Source: Brachionus plicatilis (Eukaryota > Rotifera > Eurotatoria > Ploima > Brachionidae). From it: DNA of 64,000 nt. The DNA lies in the NCBI GenBank assembly GCA_010279815.1, contig QEOQ01000707.1:652888-716887 (forward strand), written 5' to 3'. Position 1 is the first letter of the stretch; every line of letters begins with the position of its first letter. A program made the translations under genes and the position numbers. The notes under the pieces were generated by a model. That model searched no databases. It was given only the letters and a program-made list of their open reading frames with translations, and was not told the origin of the DNA. Positions 24,401 through 35,211 of this stretch are shown here, piece after piece.

Positions 24401-27400
24401 TAATTTTGTTCCCAATATGGATTGTAAATTAGACTTGGTTGAAAAAAATATACCAATATTGCCAAGTAAAAAATGGTGCTAATTTTTCAACGACCTAGAT
24501 TTTTAATAAGATAAATGATTCTTCTATAAACATCAAGAAAAATTAATGATGATACAAATAAAAATATAGGACTAGCCATTTATTTGTTGTTGTTGTTGGA
24601 TTCTTTTGACTAAGTATCACGTGATTATTTAACTAAATTGTTGATTTTGTCAAAGTTAAGACTAATGGTCGTGACAGTAATTCAAGGAGATTTTTGAAGA
24701 GATAGAAATTACGTAAGATTTAAGAAATCAAAAATTTTGATTGCTAATATAGAGATTAGTTTAAAAAATATCGAAAATTTAATTGACCAATTTTATGCCA
24801 AAATTTCATTTCAAATATTTAATCTTTATAAATTGTATAAAATAAAGCTTAAATAGAAATAAATAGAGTTTTATGTTTTATTTTAGTTGTCATGTTTATT
24901 GATATTAAAAACTTAAAAGAATATGCATTCTAAATTATTTTTTGTTAATTCAGTATTTGTGAATAAACGGCAAATATGCATTAATAAAATCTTTTATTTA
25001 ATAGCCTTTAAAATTTTTTAAATCTCAAATTTCAAATTTAAAGATTCGTCAAAAATTAAAAATTGTAAAATTAAGTCTTTAGAGCCAAAATCAATTTTTT
25101 GTTTAGTTAAGCATTTCAAATATTAATGGAAGATATAGGTTTTAATCTTATGATCAACTTAAAATCCGAACATTTTATTTAAGATGACAATTCAAAGTAC
25201 AAGTATCGAATCAAAGACTATCAACCCATCATTAGGGTTAATTCTTAATTGATCATATAGCTTCGACAAATAGATTGTTGGTTTAAGCATTTCATACTAA
25301 GGTATTATTGTGATAAGTTTATTTTTAATACATTTTGGATTAATTTTTAGATTTTAGCCTTGTAAAAAAATAAATTTCAAATCTTGAGTTTAAAATTGAT
25401 AGAAAAATTCAATAAGATATCAAGTCTTAATTGTCAATGGTGGGTCAAATGATTACATTGTAGACAATTTTATAAGAAATAAGTTGGAACATAATGGACC
25501 AAGGGGCAAAATGAAGCTAACAAAAAAGGATATTAAAATTAAATTTTTTTTTGTTTTTCAGAATTGATTATAATAGGGCAACTTTAAAGCCTATTCAAAA
25601 TTTGACATAAGTTGCTATCATAAAAGCAAATGCATATATTGTTTTTTTTTTTTTAATTTAATTTTGAGTCTTCAATTTATTAAAAAAATCAGCCAAGTAA
25701 AATTTTTGATCAAATTTCAAGCCCTCAATCTTGCTCAAACATTTTTAGATGCGCAATTAAATTTCATTGCATCTTTAGAAATTACAATTCTTCTTCAAAA
25801 GTTAAAAAATAAAACTTTGAATATTAAAAAAATTAAAAATCTGCAATGAAATTTAATTGCGCATCTAAAAATGTTTGAGCAAGATTAAGGGCTTGAAATT
25901 TGATCAAAAATTTTACTTTGCTAAAAAATCAAAGTTTTTTAATGCCTAAAAGTAATACAACTCAAATGATTATTGTTAATGAGTGAAAGAAGACTGATAG
26001 GTCTGAAAGTTAAAAAAACAAGTTGAATCCTCAACTACTAAACGAGATTAAGGCGAAACTATTACATCTGATGGTTACTTTGACGAGCATGTAAGCCGAG
26101 CAGTAACTAAAGCTAATTCCTCATTTATTTAAAAAATAACCAAAATTATTTATCCAACTTTAATTAAGTCTCATTTGTAGTTTGTAATGTCGGTCTGGTA
26201 TCCGAAACTAAAGAGAGGTATCAATCGAATCGGAAAAAGTACAACTAAGTTTGCAAAAAAAAACAATAAAAAATAAAAAGAGCAAGAAATGGATCGTGGT
26301 TTAGTGCTTAGTATTGTAAAGCTACAAAATAAGTGATAAAATTTTAAGATATAATTATAATATTTTTAAAAAAGAATTTCATTCTTCAAAGCCTTAATTT
26401 TTATCTAAAGATATTTTAATTATATCTTAGTAAATTAAATCAGAGTTGTTTAAAAGTCCCAAAAAAAGCTTAAGTCCGGAATTTTTTTTTAAAATTTGCT
26501 AGATCAGGCTTCATATAAAAAAATTTATATACTCTTGGGTTGTCTAATGCAATAGATTTGCCTTATATCAAAATTTTGCTGCAATTTTAGCATAAAATTC
26601 TTCTTCAGTATTCAAAATTTTAGAGCCTGGACTTGGACTTTTGAAAAAAAAAAAACAGTCCGGACTTGGACTTGACTTGAGACTTGTGACTTTTAAACAA
26701 CTCTGAATTAAATTTCTTAAAACTTAAATAACTAAAAAAAATTGAAAACAAATTACCCGACAAAAACATAATTTTACAGAATATTAGTAGATTCTTAAAA
26801 AAATAAAAAATAACATCATAAAATTATGATTAATATTTCAAATATTTCAATAAAATTATAAGAATCTGCAGTATTAGAAAAAACAGAATTTTTTATTTAT
26901 TTAGTCGAAAATTCATCCAAAATTCGACAAAAATCCACAAAAAATTCTTTAAGATGCAACAAAATATTTGTTAAAAAATAATTGATTCAGATGCTAGGTA
27001 TTTTAATGCTTTACTAAGATTATGCCTATTTTGAGCCAAAATTTTTAATCATTTTAGTTGGTGGTATGATATAAAGACAAGAACCCTTTTAAAATTTGTC
27101 AATTGCAAATTTTTCATCAAATTCTTTTTTGACTATTGATCTTATGTTAATCTTAGTAAAAAAGCTTATTTAAACTATAAGACATTATTAAATTCAGTTC
27201 TTTTAACTTGCCGAAAGCTGATTTGGGAAAATGACTTAACAAATAGTATGTAAAAAGTCAAATTTATTGCCATAGTTTCCAAAACTTAACCCGAAAGGGT
27301 CGTATTATTTTATTAATACTACTTATAATTTTGTTTTTTATGCTAATAACAAAAAAAATTTAAAAAGCAAAATCAGAATTTTGTTGGATTCTGTAAATTT

Positions 27401-29487
27401 GAGAATTTTTAACTTTTAACTTTTTTATTTTTTAGGCTTTTAACTATTTCCAATAAACCAAAGTCAGATCGAATTGATTTTGTTTAAATTTATCTAAAAT
27501 CAATTTTTTCTATAAACGCGTAATTTAAAGCAGAATTTCTTTAATAAATATAGTGTTTCAATTTTTCAAAAATATGAAATAAAATTGAATTTATTCACAA
27601 ATAAATACTTATAAAATTATTGATTATAATAAAAGCTTAAAAAAAAATAAAAATAATTTCAAAAATAAAGTGAGTCATGTCCCGATTGATATAATTAAAG
27701 TGAAGAAAATGATTTTTTAAGTGAAGTCATAAGAAATCAGGAGCCTTCTGAAAAACGAAACAAAAATTTATTGCTTATCATTAATCTATGCCAGCAAATG
27801 AAGTAACTCAGTGAATTTTGACAAATTTTTTTAAAATTTTTTTTTTAGTACATTAGATTTTAAATACAAGAATTTGAAACAAAATATTTATTTAAATCCT
27901 CAATAAACTTAAACAAAGTGCTCGTTTTCATGGCTTTTTCTTTGGAAGACAAATGCTTCGCCAAGATCCATCATTTTAATTGTTTAAATTTTTAAAATTC
28001 TGAAATTTTATTTTAAATAATCAATTTAGTTTGCAAAAAAATTATTTTTTTAAGAGTTAGAATTATTCAAAAAGTCAAATTAATGATAGAAAAAAATTAA
28101 ATCCCTGCGTACTTGTAATAACTAAAAAAAAATATTTACCATCTTTTAAATGTGACAAAATCTTTTGATCGGTGGGTGCTTTGCTCAGACTTGATTTAAT
28201 AATGGCACTTTCAGCCGCATATCTAGCATCTTTAGAATATTTATCAATCAATCTCTTGTCCATGTCTTCAAACTCTCGAGCTTGTTCGGCCTTTCGGTAC
28301 TCAATCTCTTTGTCTCTTTCCAAAATAAAGCTGCTCAAATCACTAGTGACCGATTTTTGATATTTATGAATCTGTTTTTTCGACTTTGGCTCATTTTTCT
28401 TGGCCTCTTGATTCAAATTTTTGACCAACTGCTCCACTTTGGTGCTCTCAAGCTGCAATTCTTCGGCTTTAAGCGATCGCAGCGACTTGTAGTGCGATGC
28501 GAACTTGTTCATTTCACCCGGATGCATGTAAGAATTGCGTTGATTAGGCTGGTTTATCTTGAAGAATTTCTCTTTTATCCTTTCTATTTGATGTGATGAT
28601 TCGGGTACAAAACTATTTCGCTTGGCAATCTCAATGGAATCGGACCTAACCGAATGGGCATTAAAGGTATTTCTCAAATGGGTAATGTAACTTTGGGACC
28701 TTTGGCTAGGAGTTTGGTGGCGAACCGAGCCGTTGTTGGACGACATGATCGATGGTTCTTCTTGGTCAGAGTCATTTACACTGAAATCGCGCAACACTTC
28801 CGGAGAGGCCAAAGGTGCCGATTTTTCACTCTTTTCCAAGTGATCACTTTGCAGCGAGTGTTGCGGAGTGAGCAGTTTTTGGGGCGAAAAGGCCTCGTTT
28901 ATTTTTTTAATGGAGGAGCCTTGTCTCTGAAGTGGACCTTTGGGCTTGAGACTGTTGATGCACTCGGTGGACAAAGCGCGTTCCTTGTCGTACATGTCCC
29001 TGATTCGATTAATGTATTTTGAAGTAGGCTCATGTTGCTGACCGATGGTAAAGCTTTTGTTGCTGTGCTGCTGACTCTTGACACTAGACAATGGATTGGC
29101 ATTGAGTCTGTAGTTGGAATTGGTCTCGGTGTTGGTGGTGTTGAGCATTTTTATGTCCATGTTAGATTCGCTTGATTCAATTTTGTCTATGTCATCGAAC
29201 ACAATGAGCGAGGCGGAATTTTCCTCAATCGGAAAATCTTCTTCTTCTTTTTTAGAATTGTGAAAACTAAACAAGTCGAAGTCTATTTCTCGGGGCGCTT
29301 CTAAGACTTCGACTTGCTTACTATTCAATTCCATATCTTTACCACTCAGCTCACGAGGCACTGAGTTTTTGCGATTAGTCGATTTTTTCTTATCACTCAT
29401 ATCCGGCATCTCGCCGCCTTGATTACTTGATTTTTTTTCACTAGCAAGTTTTTTAAGTAAATTGAGCTTCTCTTTAACAGGATCCAT
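451..29487 (-). CDS. SVIL: Supervillin-like protein, N-terminal half (partial, at least 8 exons)
   Basis: Supervillin is a membrane-associated actin- and myosin-II-binding protein of the villin/gelsolin superfamily. Exons read as 29487-28140 (ATG start), 24042-22935, 13837-13215, 5202-5113, 5054-4236, 1650-1455, 1397-1164 and 999-451. GT-AG sites and phases agree at every junction except exon 3 to 4. The best family evidence is in the last exon: ERMAALRKNGEEDWRKR closely matches the ERM..L.K.GEEDW..R block of vertebrate supervillin. Related helices recur (ISEKLKLF, IQERLRQF). The rest is a low-complexity Ser/Asn/Lys/Gln-rich disordered region, with a Gln-rich patch in exon 3 and an SILK plus KTIHF pair in exon 2. 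Gelsolin repeats and the headpiece would lie beyond the left edge. Assignment of exons 1-3 to the same gene rests on uninterrupted phase and lack of a stop, not on homology. The gene includes 8-9 kb introns. Confidence 0.7.
2785..3110 (+). repeat. Dispersed repeat, copy 1 (GGGTCAATTTG family)
   Basis: This stretch reappears in inverted orientation at about 39500-39815. Shared blocks are the AAGATTCCTTTTCAATT end, AATTATCTAATCAC, ACTACGTTTTAGCATTTG, and the relatively GC-rich AAATTGACCCGC. The other copy adjoins a Mutator-like transposase relic, so the family may be transposon flank, but this copy has no coding capacity. Confidence 0.55.
3180..3822. mobile_element. MITE, GGTWTTGTGAATTTCAA family, copy A
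   Basis: The left end GGTTTTGTGAATTTCAAGTA is mirrored by GTACTTGAAATTCATAATAC near 3822. The long subterminal arms contain GTGCAACAAAGTATGTTGCA-type blocks at about 3280-3300 and 3702-3722. The 640-bp length and non-coding interior suggest a non-autonomous element, longer than the copies at 37163-37501 and 41498-41856. Its target duplication has decayed. Confidence 0.65.
6439..6748. mobile_element. hAT-like MITE (GAGTTGTTTAAAAGTC family), copy 1
   Basis: The left end TAGAGTTGTTTAAAAGTCAC and right end ACTTTTAAACAAGTCTG are inverted repeats. They are bounded by an exact 8-bp direct duplication, CATTAGAA, at 6431-6438 and 6749-6756. The interior matches the copies at 26441-26705 and 42560-42870 (for example GCTAGATCAGGCTTCATAT in inverse orientation). 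It has no coding capacity. Terminal sequence and 8-bp duplications fit the hAT superfamily. Confidence 0.8.
7100..7170 (+). mobile_element. Possible LINE 3' end with (TTA)n tail
   Basis: A short GC-richer block forms a hairpin (CTACATC at about 7111 paired with GATGTAG at about 7141). It is followed directly by a TTATTATTATTATTATTATT run. A 3' hairpin with a short tandem tail is typical of several non-LTR retrotransposons. It may be the tail of the family whose RT relics occur elsewhere in the window; that link is inference. Confidence 0.4.
15558..16286. mobile_element. Inverted-repeat element with TGTCGAA words
   Basis: The left end CTGTTTTCGACAAGTTAATT is mirrored by CTTGTCGAAAACAG ending at 16286. 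Between 16160 and 16280 the words GTCGAA and TGTCCAAA recur several times at the right end. It is about 730 bp and non-coding. No clear target duplication was found, so the class is unknown. Confidence 0.5.
21101..21798. mobile_element. Foldback element with about 140-bp arms, split by a MITE
   Basis: The left arm (about 21101-21237) contains TGGTCAAAAACTTGTTCTGC and CACCTACTGCGGAAG. It is matched in inverse by about 21660-21798, with CTTCCGCAGTAGGTG and GCAGAACAAGTTTTTGACCA. The outer ends read CACAATC...CATTGTGA and its inverse. The loop is interrupted by a second element at 21315-21652, so insertions are layered. Confidence 0.65.
21315..21652. mobile_element. hAT-like MITE (CAGACTTGTTT family) inserted in the foldback
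   Basis: The ends CAGACTTGTTTATAAGTCA and TGACTTAAAAACAAGTCTG are inverted repeats. They are flanked by an exact 8-bp duplication, AATTTTTT, at 21307-21314 and 21653-21660. The subterminal region has repeated GACTTGACTT words. It is 338 bp and non-coding. It resembles, but is not identical to, the GAGTTGTTTAAAAGTC family. Confidence 0.75.
25695..25918. repeat. Long palindrome, 77-bp arms and 70-bp loop
   Basis: Arm 25695-25771 and arm 25842-25918 are reverse complements with only about one mismatch seen (CCCTCAATC against GATTAAGGG). Such long near-perfect arms would form a stable RNA hairpin in either direction. It could be a young foldback MITE or a hairpin-siRNA source. No flanking duplication was identified. 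Confidence 0.8.
26060..26255 (+). pseudogene. Non-LTR retrotransposon reverse-transcriptase relic (C-terminal part)
   Basis: One frame, with two in-frame stops, reads SDGYFDEHVSRAVTKAN, then LIKSHL, then FVMSVWYPKLKRGI. This follows the order seen at the end of CR1/Jockey-type LINE reverse transcriptases (a W..H...A..KAN block, then LVRPHLEYAVSVW.P..K..I). The upstream palm domain is missing and the frame is broken. It is a dead fragment. Confidence 0.6.
26441..26705. mobile_element. hAT-like MITE (CAGAGTTGTTTAAAAGTC family), copy 2
   Basis: The 18-bp ends CAGAGTTGTTTAAAAGTC and GACTTTTAAACAACTCTG are perfect inverted repeats. They are bounded by an exact 8-bp duplication, AATTAAAT, at 26433-26440 and 26706-26713. 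The interior is shared with 6439-6748 (inverse) and 42560-42870 (same sense). This is the best preserved copy in the window and a good seed for a family consensus. It is non-coding. Confidence 0.85.
27909..27974 (-). other. Candidate small ORF or exon in a GC-richer island
   Basis: An ORF of 21 codons starts with two Met codons (MMDLGEAFVFQRKS...) and ends in TAA at 27911-27909. An AATAAA lies about 20 nt downstream on the same strand. The island (about 27895-27980) is near 40-45% GC inside a roughly 20% GC intron. The opposite strand is also open (SARFHGFFFGRQMLRQ). No family is recognised and no acceptor with an open phase was found, so it may be a small peptide gene, an alternative exon, or chance. 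Confidence 0.25.
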
Positions 29488-32400
29488 CAGATAAACAAAA
29501 TACGCTGATCAACTATCTTATCAAAAATACTTTAAAAATACACTATTTTGGCCTATGTGTGTGCAGTAGATGGTTTTGTGCAGATCATTACTTGGTTGCT
29601 TGGTAAATGATGTGCTTGCAGTCTGAGTGTTGACTACAGCATCAATTTGTGTAGTAAAAAGATTCTAAATATTTGATTTGAACTCAGTATTAGAAACAAT
29701 TAGGAATCAATTAGGGTGAGTTTTATGGCAGGGTGCTTAGAACCAAGGCTGAATTTGATACTGAGCCAAAAACTCAATTATCAATCTTGTTGCGTAATTT
29801 TAATCTACAGAAATTAATAATTAGATTAGCTTTTTAAAAAAAAAAGAATTTTGTGTTAAAAAAAAACGGCAGTCTATCAATCGCTACCTTAATCTTTGCA
29901 AAATAATTAATTTTTTTTTCAAAAATTACAATTTATTAGATTAAAGCGTTGTTTTAAAATTCGCCTAAATTGAATCTTAAGCAGTCTTTTAGTGAGTTCT
30001 AATGCCACACACACTTGTTTTCATAACATTAAAAATTTTGATGGTTTCTTTCTTCTTCGTGTTGGGATTTTCTATTCAGAATTAATTTTTTTAAAAGATG
30101 TTGTTTAATTTTGTCATTTAAATTAAATTGAATATTTAAATTAGCCATAGTGTTGGTTTTAAAAATTTGGCACAAAAGAACAGAATAAAATTACAAGATT
30201 TAACAGCTTTTTTATTTTAAAAAATTAGTTCTATGAATGGAATTTAATTTCTATATTATTTTGAAATGTTTATTTTGTAAAAATTTAGCATGTGAAAAGT
30301 AGGATACTTTATCATTTGATGTTACACAACGTTATACTTACAGAACTAATTTTTAATAATTTATCCCGTTCTTTTAAATTTAATTTCACAAAAAAATTTA
30401 GTTTTTATAGTAAAATATTTGGTTTCGATCAATTTGGCGACCAGCAAATCATATTTTTAACTCTAGTAAAATTTTTAGCAACTTATGTGAAAAAACAAAA
30501 ACTGTGACCAAAATGATGATTTAGTCAGAAAATTCAAAGAAAGAATCAAAACTTTTAAACCAAATTTAAAATTTTTCATTCTAATTTTTCAGTTTAAACT
30601 AATTTAAAATAAAGAGGCTTTAATTTATTTCTAAATTAAAAAATTTAAAACGCTATTGTATCAACCAATTATTAAATTTAATTTAGTTTTAATTTAATTC
30701 AAATTTTTAGCTTTTTTTAAAATTTAACAAATTATATCATATCAACTTAAATGGTACTGTTTAAAAAGAATAATAATTTTGGTCAAAAATATTTTACATT
30801 TTTTTAACTTTTACTAAATTTTAAAATAAATTTTATGATCAAATAATTAAGAATTGACCAGAACCAAATATTTTTCTTAAAATAAAGATAAAATTTAAAT
30901 TTTCGTTTACAAAAAATAAATTCTTGTGATAATTTTTAACCAATTTTAAAGTTAATTAAAAAATTCCAATTTTAATAAATATTAACAAAAATATTTTAGA
31001 AAAAATTTCTTGTTTATTTTTACTTTCATGTGTCTGACTCATTTACATATTTTTCTAAATTATTTTATTTTTTATAATAATAACTGTAAATTCTATTTTT
31101 TCCTTTAGTTATCTAAAAAAAATTTAAAAAGACTTAATTTACCTTTTTCTCTACAGCATGAATTTTCTTTGATGTTTTTTTCAAAGACACAAACTTCAAT
31201 TTGACTTATACCAAAGCTCTCAATTAATTTTATTCATTATTTTCTTGATAGATAATTAAATTTTTCATTTTAATTTATTTGTTTATTAAAAATCTAATCT
31301 CCTTAGAGAAAACAAAATTCTAGTTAATTTTTTTTCACTTATACTAGAGCACTATTGATCAGCATGTCCCTGCATACTGTAAAATAAAGCTTGAAAAAAT
31401 TTTTTAAAACAATGAATAAAAAAAATTTCTAGCTAAAAATAGTAGAAATTGTTTGCGCACATTTGGAAAGAATCGCTAGTTTCTTGCATCCAATTTTATT
31501 AGCTTGAAAAATCGCCTGAAAAAAAAAAACAAATTTTTCTTTTCAAATTTATTTACTCAATCTTTAATTTTTTTCATAAAAATATTATAAATTTTAGTTT
31601 TCTATAAAATTACAAAACTTTTCGAAATTTGATATCATTGTTTTATTATTTTGCTAAATAGAATTATGTAAGCAATTTTTAGACAAAATAATTCAGGTAT
31701 AAAACTTAGGTACAGACTAGACCAAAAATATTCAGCTCTTAAAAAAACGCTGATTTTTTCAAGTAAAAATATTTAAAAATAAGATAACTTCGTATAACTA
31801 GAACTTATTTGAATACAATAAAAAAAAAGAAAATTAAATTTGTTCTATTTAAAAAAATTAACCACATATTTTGAAAGCTATTAGAAAAAGTTTAATTTAA
31901 TTTTTCAGCCTAAATTGGAATAGAAAGGTGGTGAAGGGCGTTGAAGCGGCCATGAGCCTTTCGGAGCCATTTTTTTCTTAGATTTAAACAAAAAAAATTA
32001 TTAGTTGTAATTGATGCCGAGTAAAATGCATAGTTATTGAGTATGGCCTAAATTCTTGAAGACTAGTCAGTTTTGAGACTTATTAAGTTTTAGGCTGTCA
32101 ATCAAACGAGCTAAGTTTAAAGATTGTCTTTTACAAAATGACCAAACTTTTAAAAGCATCTTAGAAAATATGTGTCAAGGATCATGACCATATTCCTCTC
32201 ATTTCTTCGAGCCAAATTCTTTAAACAATACAAATAGCAAATAATTTGTCTAAGTTAGTCAAACTCATTTGAGCGCCGACTTTTCCTCAAATATATAATT
32301 AGAAAAATTTGTATTGATTTACGAATTGAGTCAATTGTCAAGCGCTTTGGGTATCTAGAGGTGAATTTTGAATCTAGTTGCGTGCTGGCGTTGCCAACAC

Positions 32401-34728
32401 GCTTACTCTAATTTGATCAGACTGGTCTCACAGCCACCAAGATAATCGCATTCAGCTCAAACTAGATCTTATCTAAACAATCATATGAATTCATATTGAA
32501 AATATGTTCTCTCTGATTTTTCTATTAAGCGGGTTAATAGCAAAATCTCATATATTTTTAGTTTACATAACTTTGTTGTTTGAAAAGCTCAGGAATTCAG
32601 CATTACCGGCTCCTAGCCCAAATGGCCTGGTTATGCTTAAGACTTACAATTAGAGCCTTTTAATTAATTTCACGATTGCATTTTCTCTAAGCAAAACTAG
32701 AATAATCCAAGCTATATAATCAATGCTAGAAGAAGATAAATATTCCTAATTTCTACAAACTACACCAATCATGATTTTGCTTTTCAGCAGAATCGCTCTC
32801 TTCTAAAAGCGGATTAAAACATAACATAATAAGAAACTTTAATGGAAGAAAACAATGAAAATGATACAAAAAAATAAGAGATATGTAGCAAATATTTATC
32901 GTGTAAATAAATATTTTATTAATTGTAATAATAGATTGGGCTGAAATGTTTTGATTAGGTTGGCTTTGAGCTCAAAATTTTAAAATTTAAAAAAAAGTTC
33001 TTCTAAAAATTGTTTTCAACTTGGAAAGGCAACGCTTAGAAGTTGTTTCTAACAATTGAAGATTTTACTAATCAAATCTTGCTCGTATTTATTATAATAC
33101 CGAACACTGAAAGCATAATTATTTAATAAAGATTGATATGAAACGAAAAACGCCTTTGAAATTGAAAACTCCGAGTCTTAAAATGGTTAAGGCTCCCCAA
33201 TCTATAAATCTTGGCAATAAACCTATTTTTTTTTTCAGATTTATAAATTGAAAATATTCAGCTATCATTTTTCGAGTCTTTACTAGAAATTTTCTTTGAT
33301 TTTGGAAATTCTGAATGGGTACAAAAGTTAAAGAACACTCGATAATAATAGTAAAATTAATTTTTTCCATTTTGCTTATTAGATTTAGTCCGTTTAGTGA
33401 ATGTTATTTATGTCTATGGGCTATATTCGCTATCTATTAAATAATATTTATTCTGTCGGGGCATTTATTCAGGCAAATTTTTTTTCTAATCAAAAAATTC
33501 TCCTCTGATAAAATTAATTGAGTAAAAATTTTAAAATTGATAAAGAAAAATATTTTTCTGTTCATTATCAATCTAAACTGGGCAAAAATTTTAAATAAAC
33601 TTTAAATAACAAGAATATATGCTGAAATTAAATGATTTATTTGCTATCTACGAATTTCTAATTTATCAATTTTAGATCTGTTTTTGCTCTTGAACAAAAA
33701 TACATTCTTCGAACATTTGATGAAAAAATTCAACACTTTATTTCAGCCAAAAATATGATGAGCTAAAAGTAAAGCAAACAAAAATATATTTTATATATAG
33801 ACATGGCAAAAATTTTATCTTTAATTATCAACCAGAAGATCTTAGAGATAAGTATGCTTAAATGGTCATAATTGGGCAATTATTGAACACACTTCTAGAA
33901 ATAATAAATTACTATTAATGATTGCTGATTTTATTTGGTTAGATGTTGAATGTCGGACAGTAATCACAAGAAAATTTGCATTTAAATTTTGATAACAATC
34001 TAAAAATAATTTTGAAGTGGGCAAGTCAAATTTAAAAAAAAAAATAAAAGCTCGATTAAATTAAATTTTTCTTTAAAAAATTTATGGACTTTAACTTTGT
34101 TGCTAATTGAGCTTTGACACAGATAAACAAAGCATTAAACTTTGAATGAAATACTAGAAAATTTGACGTCAAAAATTAATCCAAGTTTTGTAATAAAGAC
34201 AAATAAATATTTAAAAAAAATAATTTTTCTCTAAATAAAAATCACATTATTTACACTAATATTTTTTTATTTGAAACAATTTGAAAAATAATAATTCTTT
34301 AATGTTTTTATTTTTTAATGATATTAACCAAACATCATAGTTTGTTCATGCTTAATATTGGCATTTTTATATGATAAATTACAATGAAAACATATTTTTG
34401 AATAAATATGGAATTATTGTTAATACGATTTAGAAAATTATTTTCCAAAAATGGGCATGGAAAATATCAGATATTCAACTAGCATTTTTAAACAATAATA
34501 ATGAATTCAAAAATATTAGTATATCTGTCTAAAAAAAAATTGAGCTGTTAAAAAATTTTATTTAACTTGATACGCTGAAAGTTCATAATTTTTATTTTTT
34601 TAATTTTTTTAAATAATTTAATTTTTCAGTTTGTAAGATAGAAAGATAATGCAATAATCCAAACACAACTTATTCGAGTATTGACTTTATTTTATTCTTA
34701 AATCGCCTATAGCTTTATCAAAAGTAAT
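29488..34728. other. Intergenic region, with supervillin 5' flank
   Basis: The first 170 bases or so upstream of the supervillin ATG (about 29488-29660) are less AT-rich and may be 5' UTR or promoter; no motif is assigned. The remainder is AT-rich. A GC-richer stretch at 31915-31970 matches nothing recognised. A weak LINE relic is called at 32347-32660. No other gene is seen on either strand. Confidence 0.5.
32347..32660 (+). pseudogene. Possible degenerate LINE reverse-transcriptase relic
   Basis: A plus-strand frame with many stops reads RFGYLEVNFESSC, GLTATKIIAFSSN and QSYEFILKICSL. The spacing resembles the F.YLGV...A..A....K...Y...V.S.L segment near the end of some LINE reverse transcriptases. 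The block is also GC-richer than its surroundings. Similarity is by pattern only. Confidence 0.3.
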
Positions 34729-35211
34729 TTAAATTATTTTGCTTATAAAAAAATAAACTATGACTTGAATAATTGTAGTGTATTGATTAAATTTAAGTAT
34801 CGTTGAAAAATTGCAGTAGTTATCCCAACAGCAATAGTTATAAATTCCATATCCGAGTACTCCATAGATCTTGTTGGTGCATCCATCTGACAATGACGAA
34901 CATCCTCTCTCTGCCGCGTAGCTTCCTGGAATCTTATTCAGATTTTTCTTTTAAAATTTTTATTTAGATAATAAATATTCAAATTTAAATAGTTTCTTAC
35001 ATAACAACCATTGCTGCATAATACGAAAGAAGACTTTGTGGCATTAAATGGATCATTACAATTTGTGCATGAATAACAGTAAAATTGATAAGCGGTTGTT
35101 GATACTTTAGTATTAAGCTTATTTTATTTTTTAGAGCTAAAGATAAAATTTACTTATATAAGTTGAAAGTATCAATAAAATAGCTGTAGTTTTCATCAAA
35201 ATTTGGTGCAT
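34729..35211 (-). CDS. Ly6/uPAR three-finger domain protein, secreted or GPI-anchored
   Basis: Three exons, 35211-35154, 35104-35001 and 34947-34729, have GT-AG introns of 49 and 53 nt and matching phases (1, then 0). They give 126 aa. Residues 1-20 form a hydrophobic signal peptide (MKTTAILLILSTYI core). The mature part opens YCYSCTNC and closes NYCCWDNYCN, the Ly6/three-finger terminal signature CC..D.CN. Ten cysteines stand at 29, 32, 35, 49, 53, 70, 77, 93, 94 and 99, the full set for five disulfides. The tail after residue 101 ends hydrophobic (QVIVYFFISKII), fitting a GPI-attachment signal. An AATAAA lies about 33 nt past the stop (34696-34691). Ly6 proteins act at the cell surface, and lynx-type members modulate nicotinic receptors; this one's partner is unknown. 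A receptor subunit gene lies about 10 kb away on the same strand. Confidence 0.85.

Larger units (their letters stand above)
24043..28139 (-). other. Supervillin intron 1 (4.1 kb)
   Basis: The donor is after 28140 and the TTTTTTAG acceptor before 24042, giving codon G|AG. It contains a 77-bp-arm palindrome (25695-25918), a reverse-transcriptase relic (26060-26255), a hAT-like MITE (26441-26705) and a small GC-richer island with a short ORF (27909-27974). The rest is AT-rich and featureless. Confidence 0.6.

Noticed and set aside
33119..33370. 83-codon minus-strand frame in the intergenic region
   Set aside because: AT-rich, no recognisable motif or splice partner; consistent with chance.
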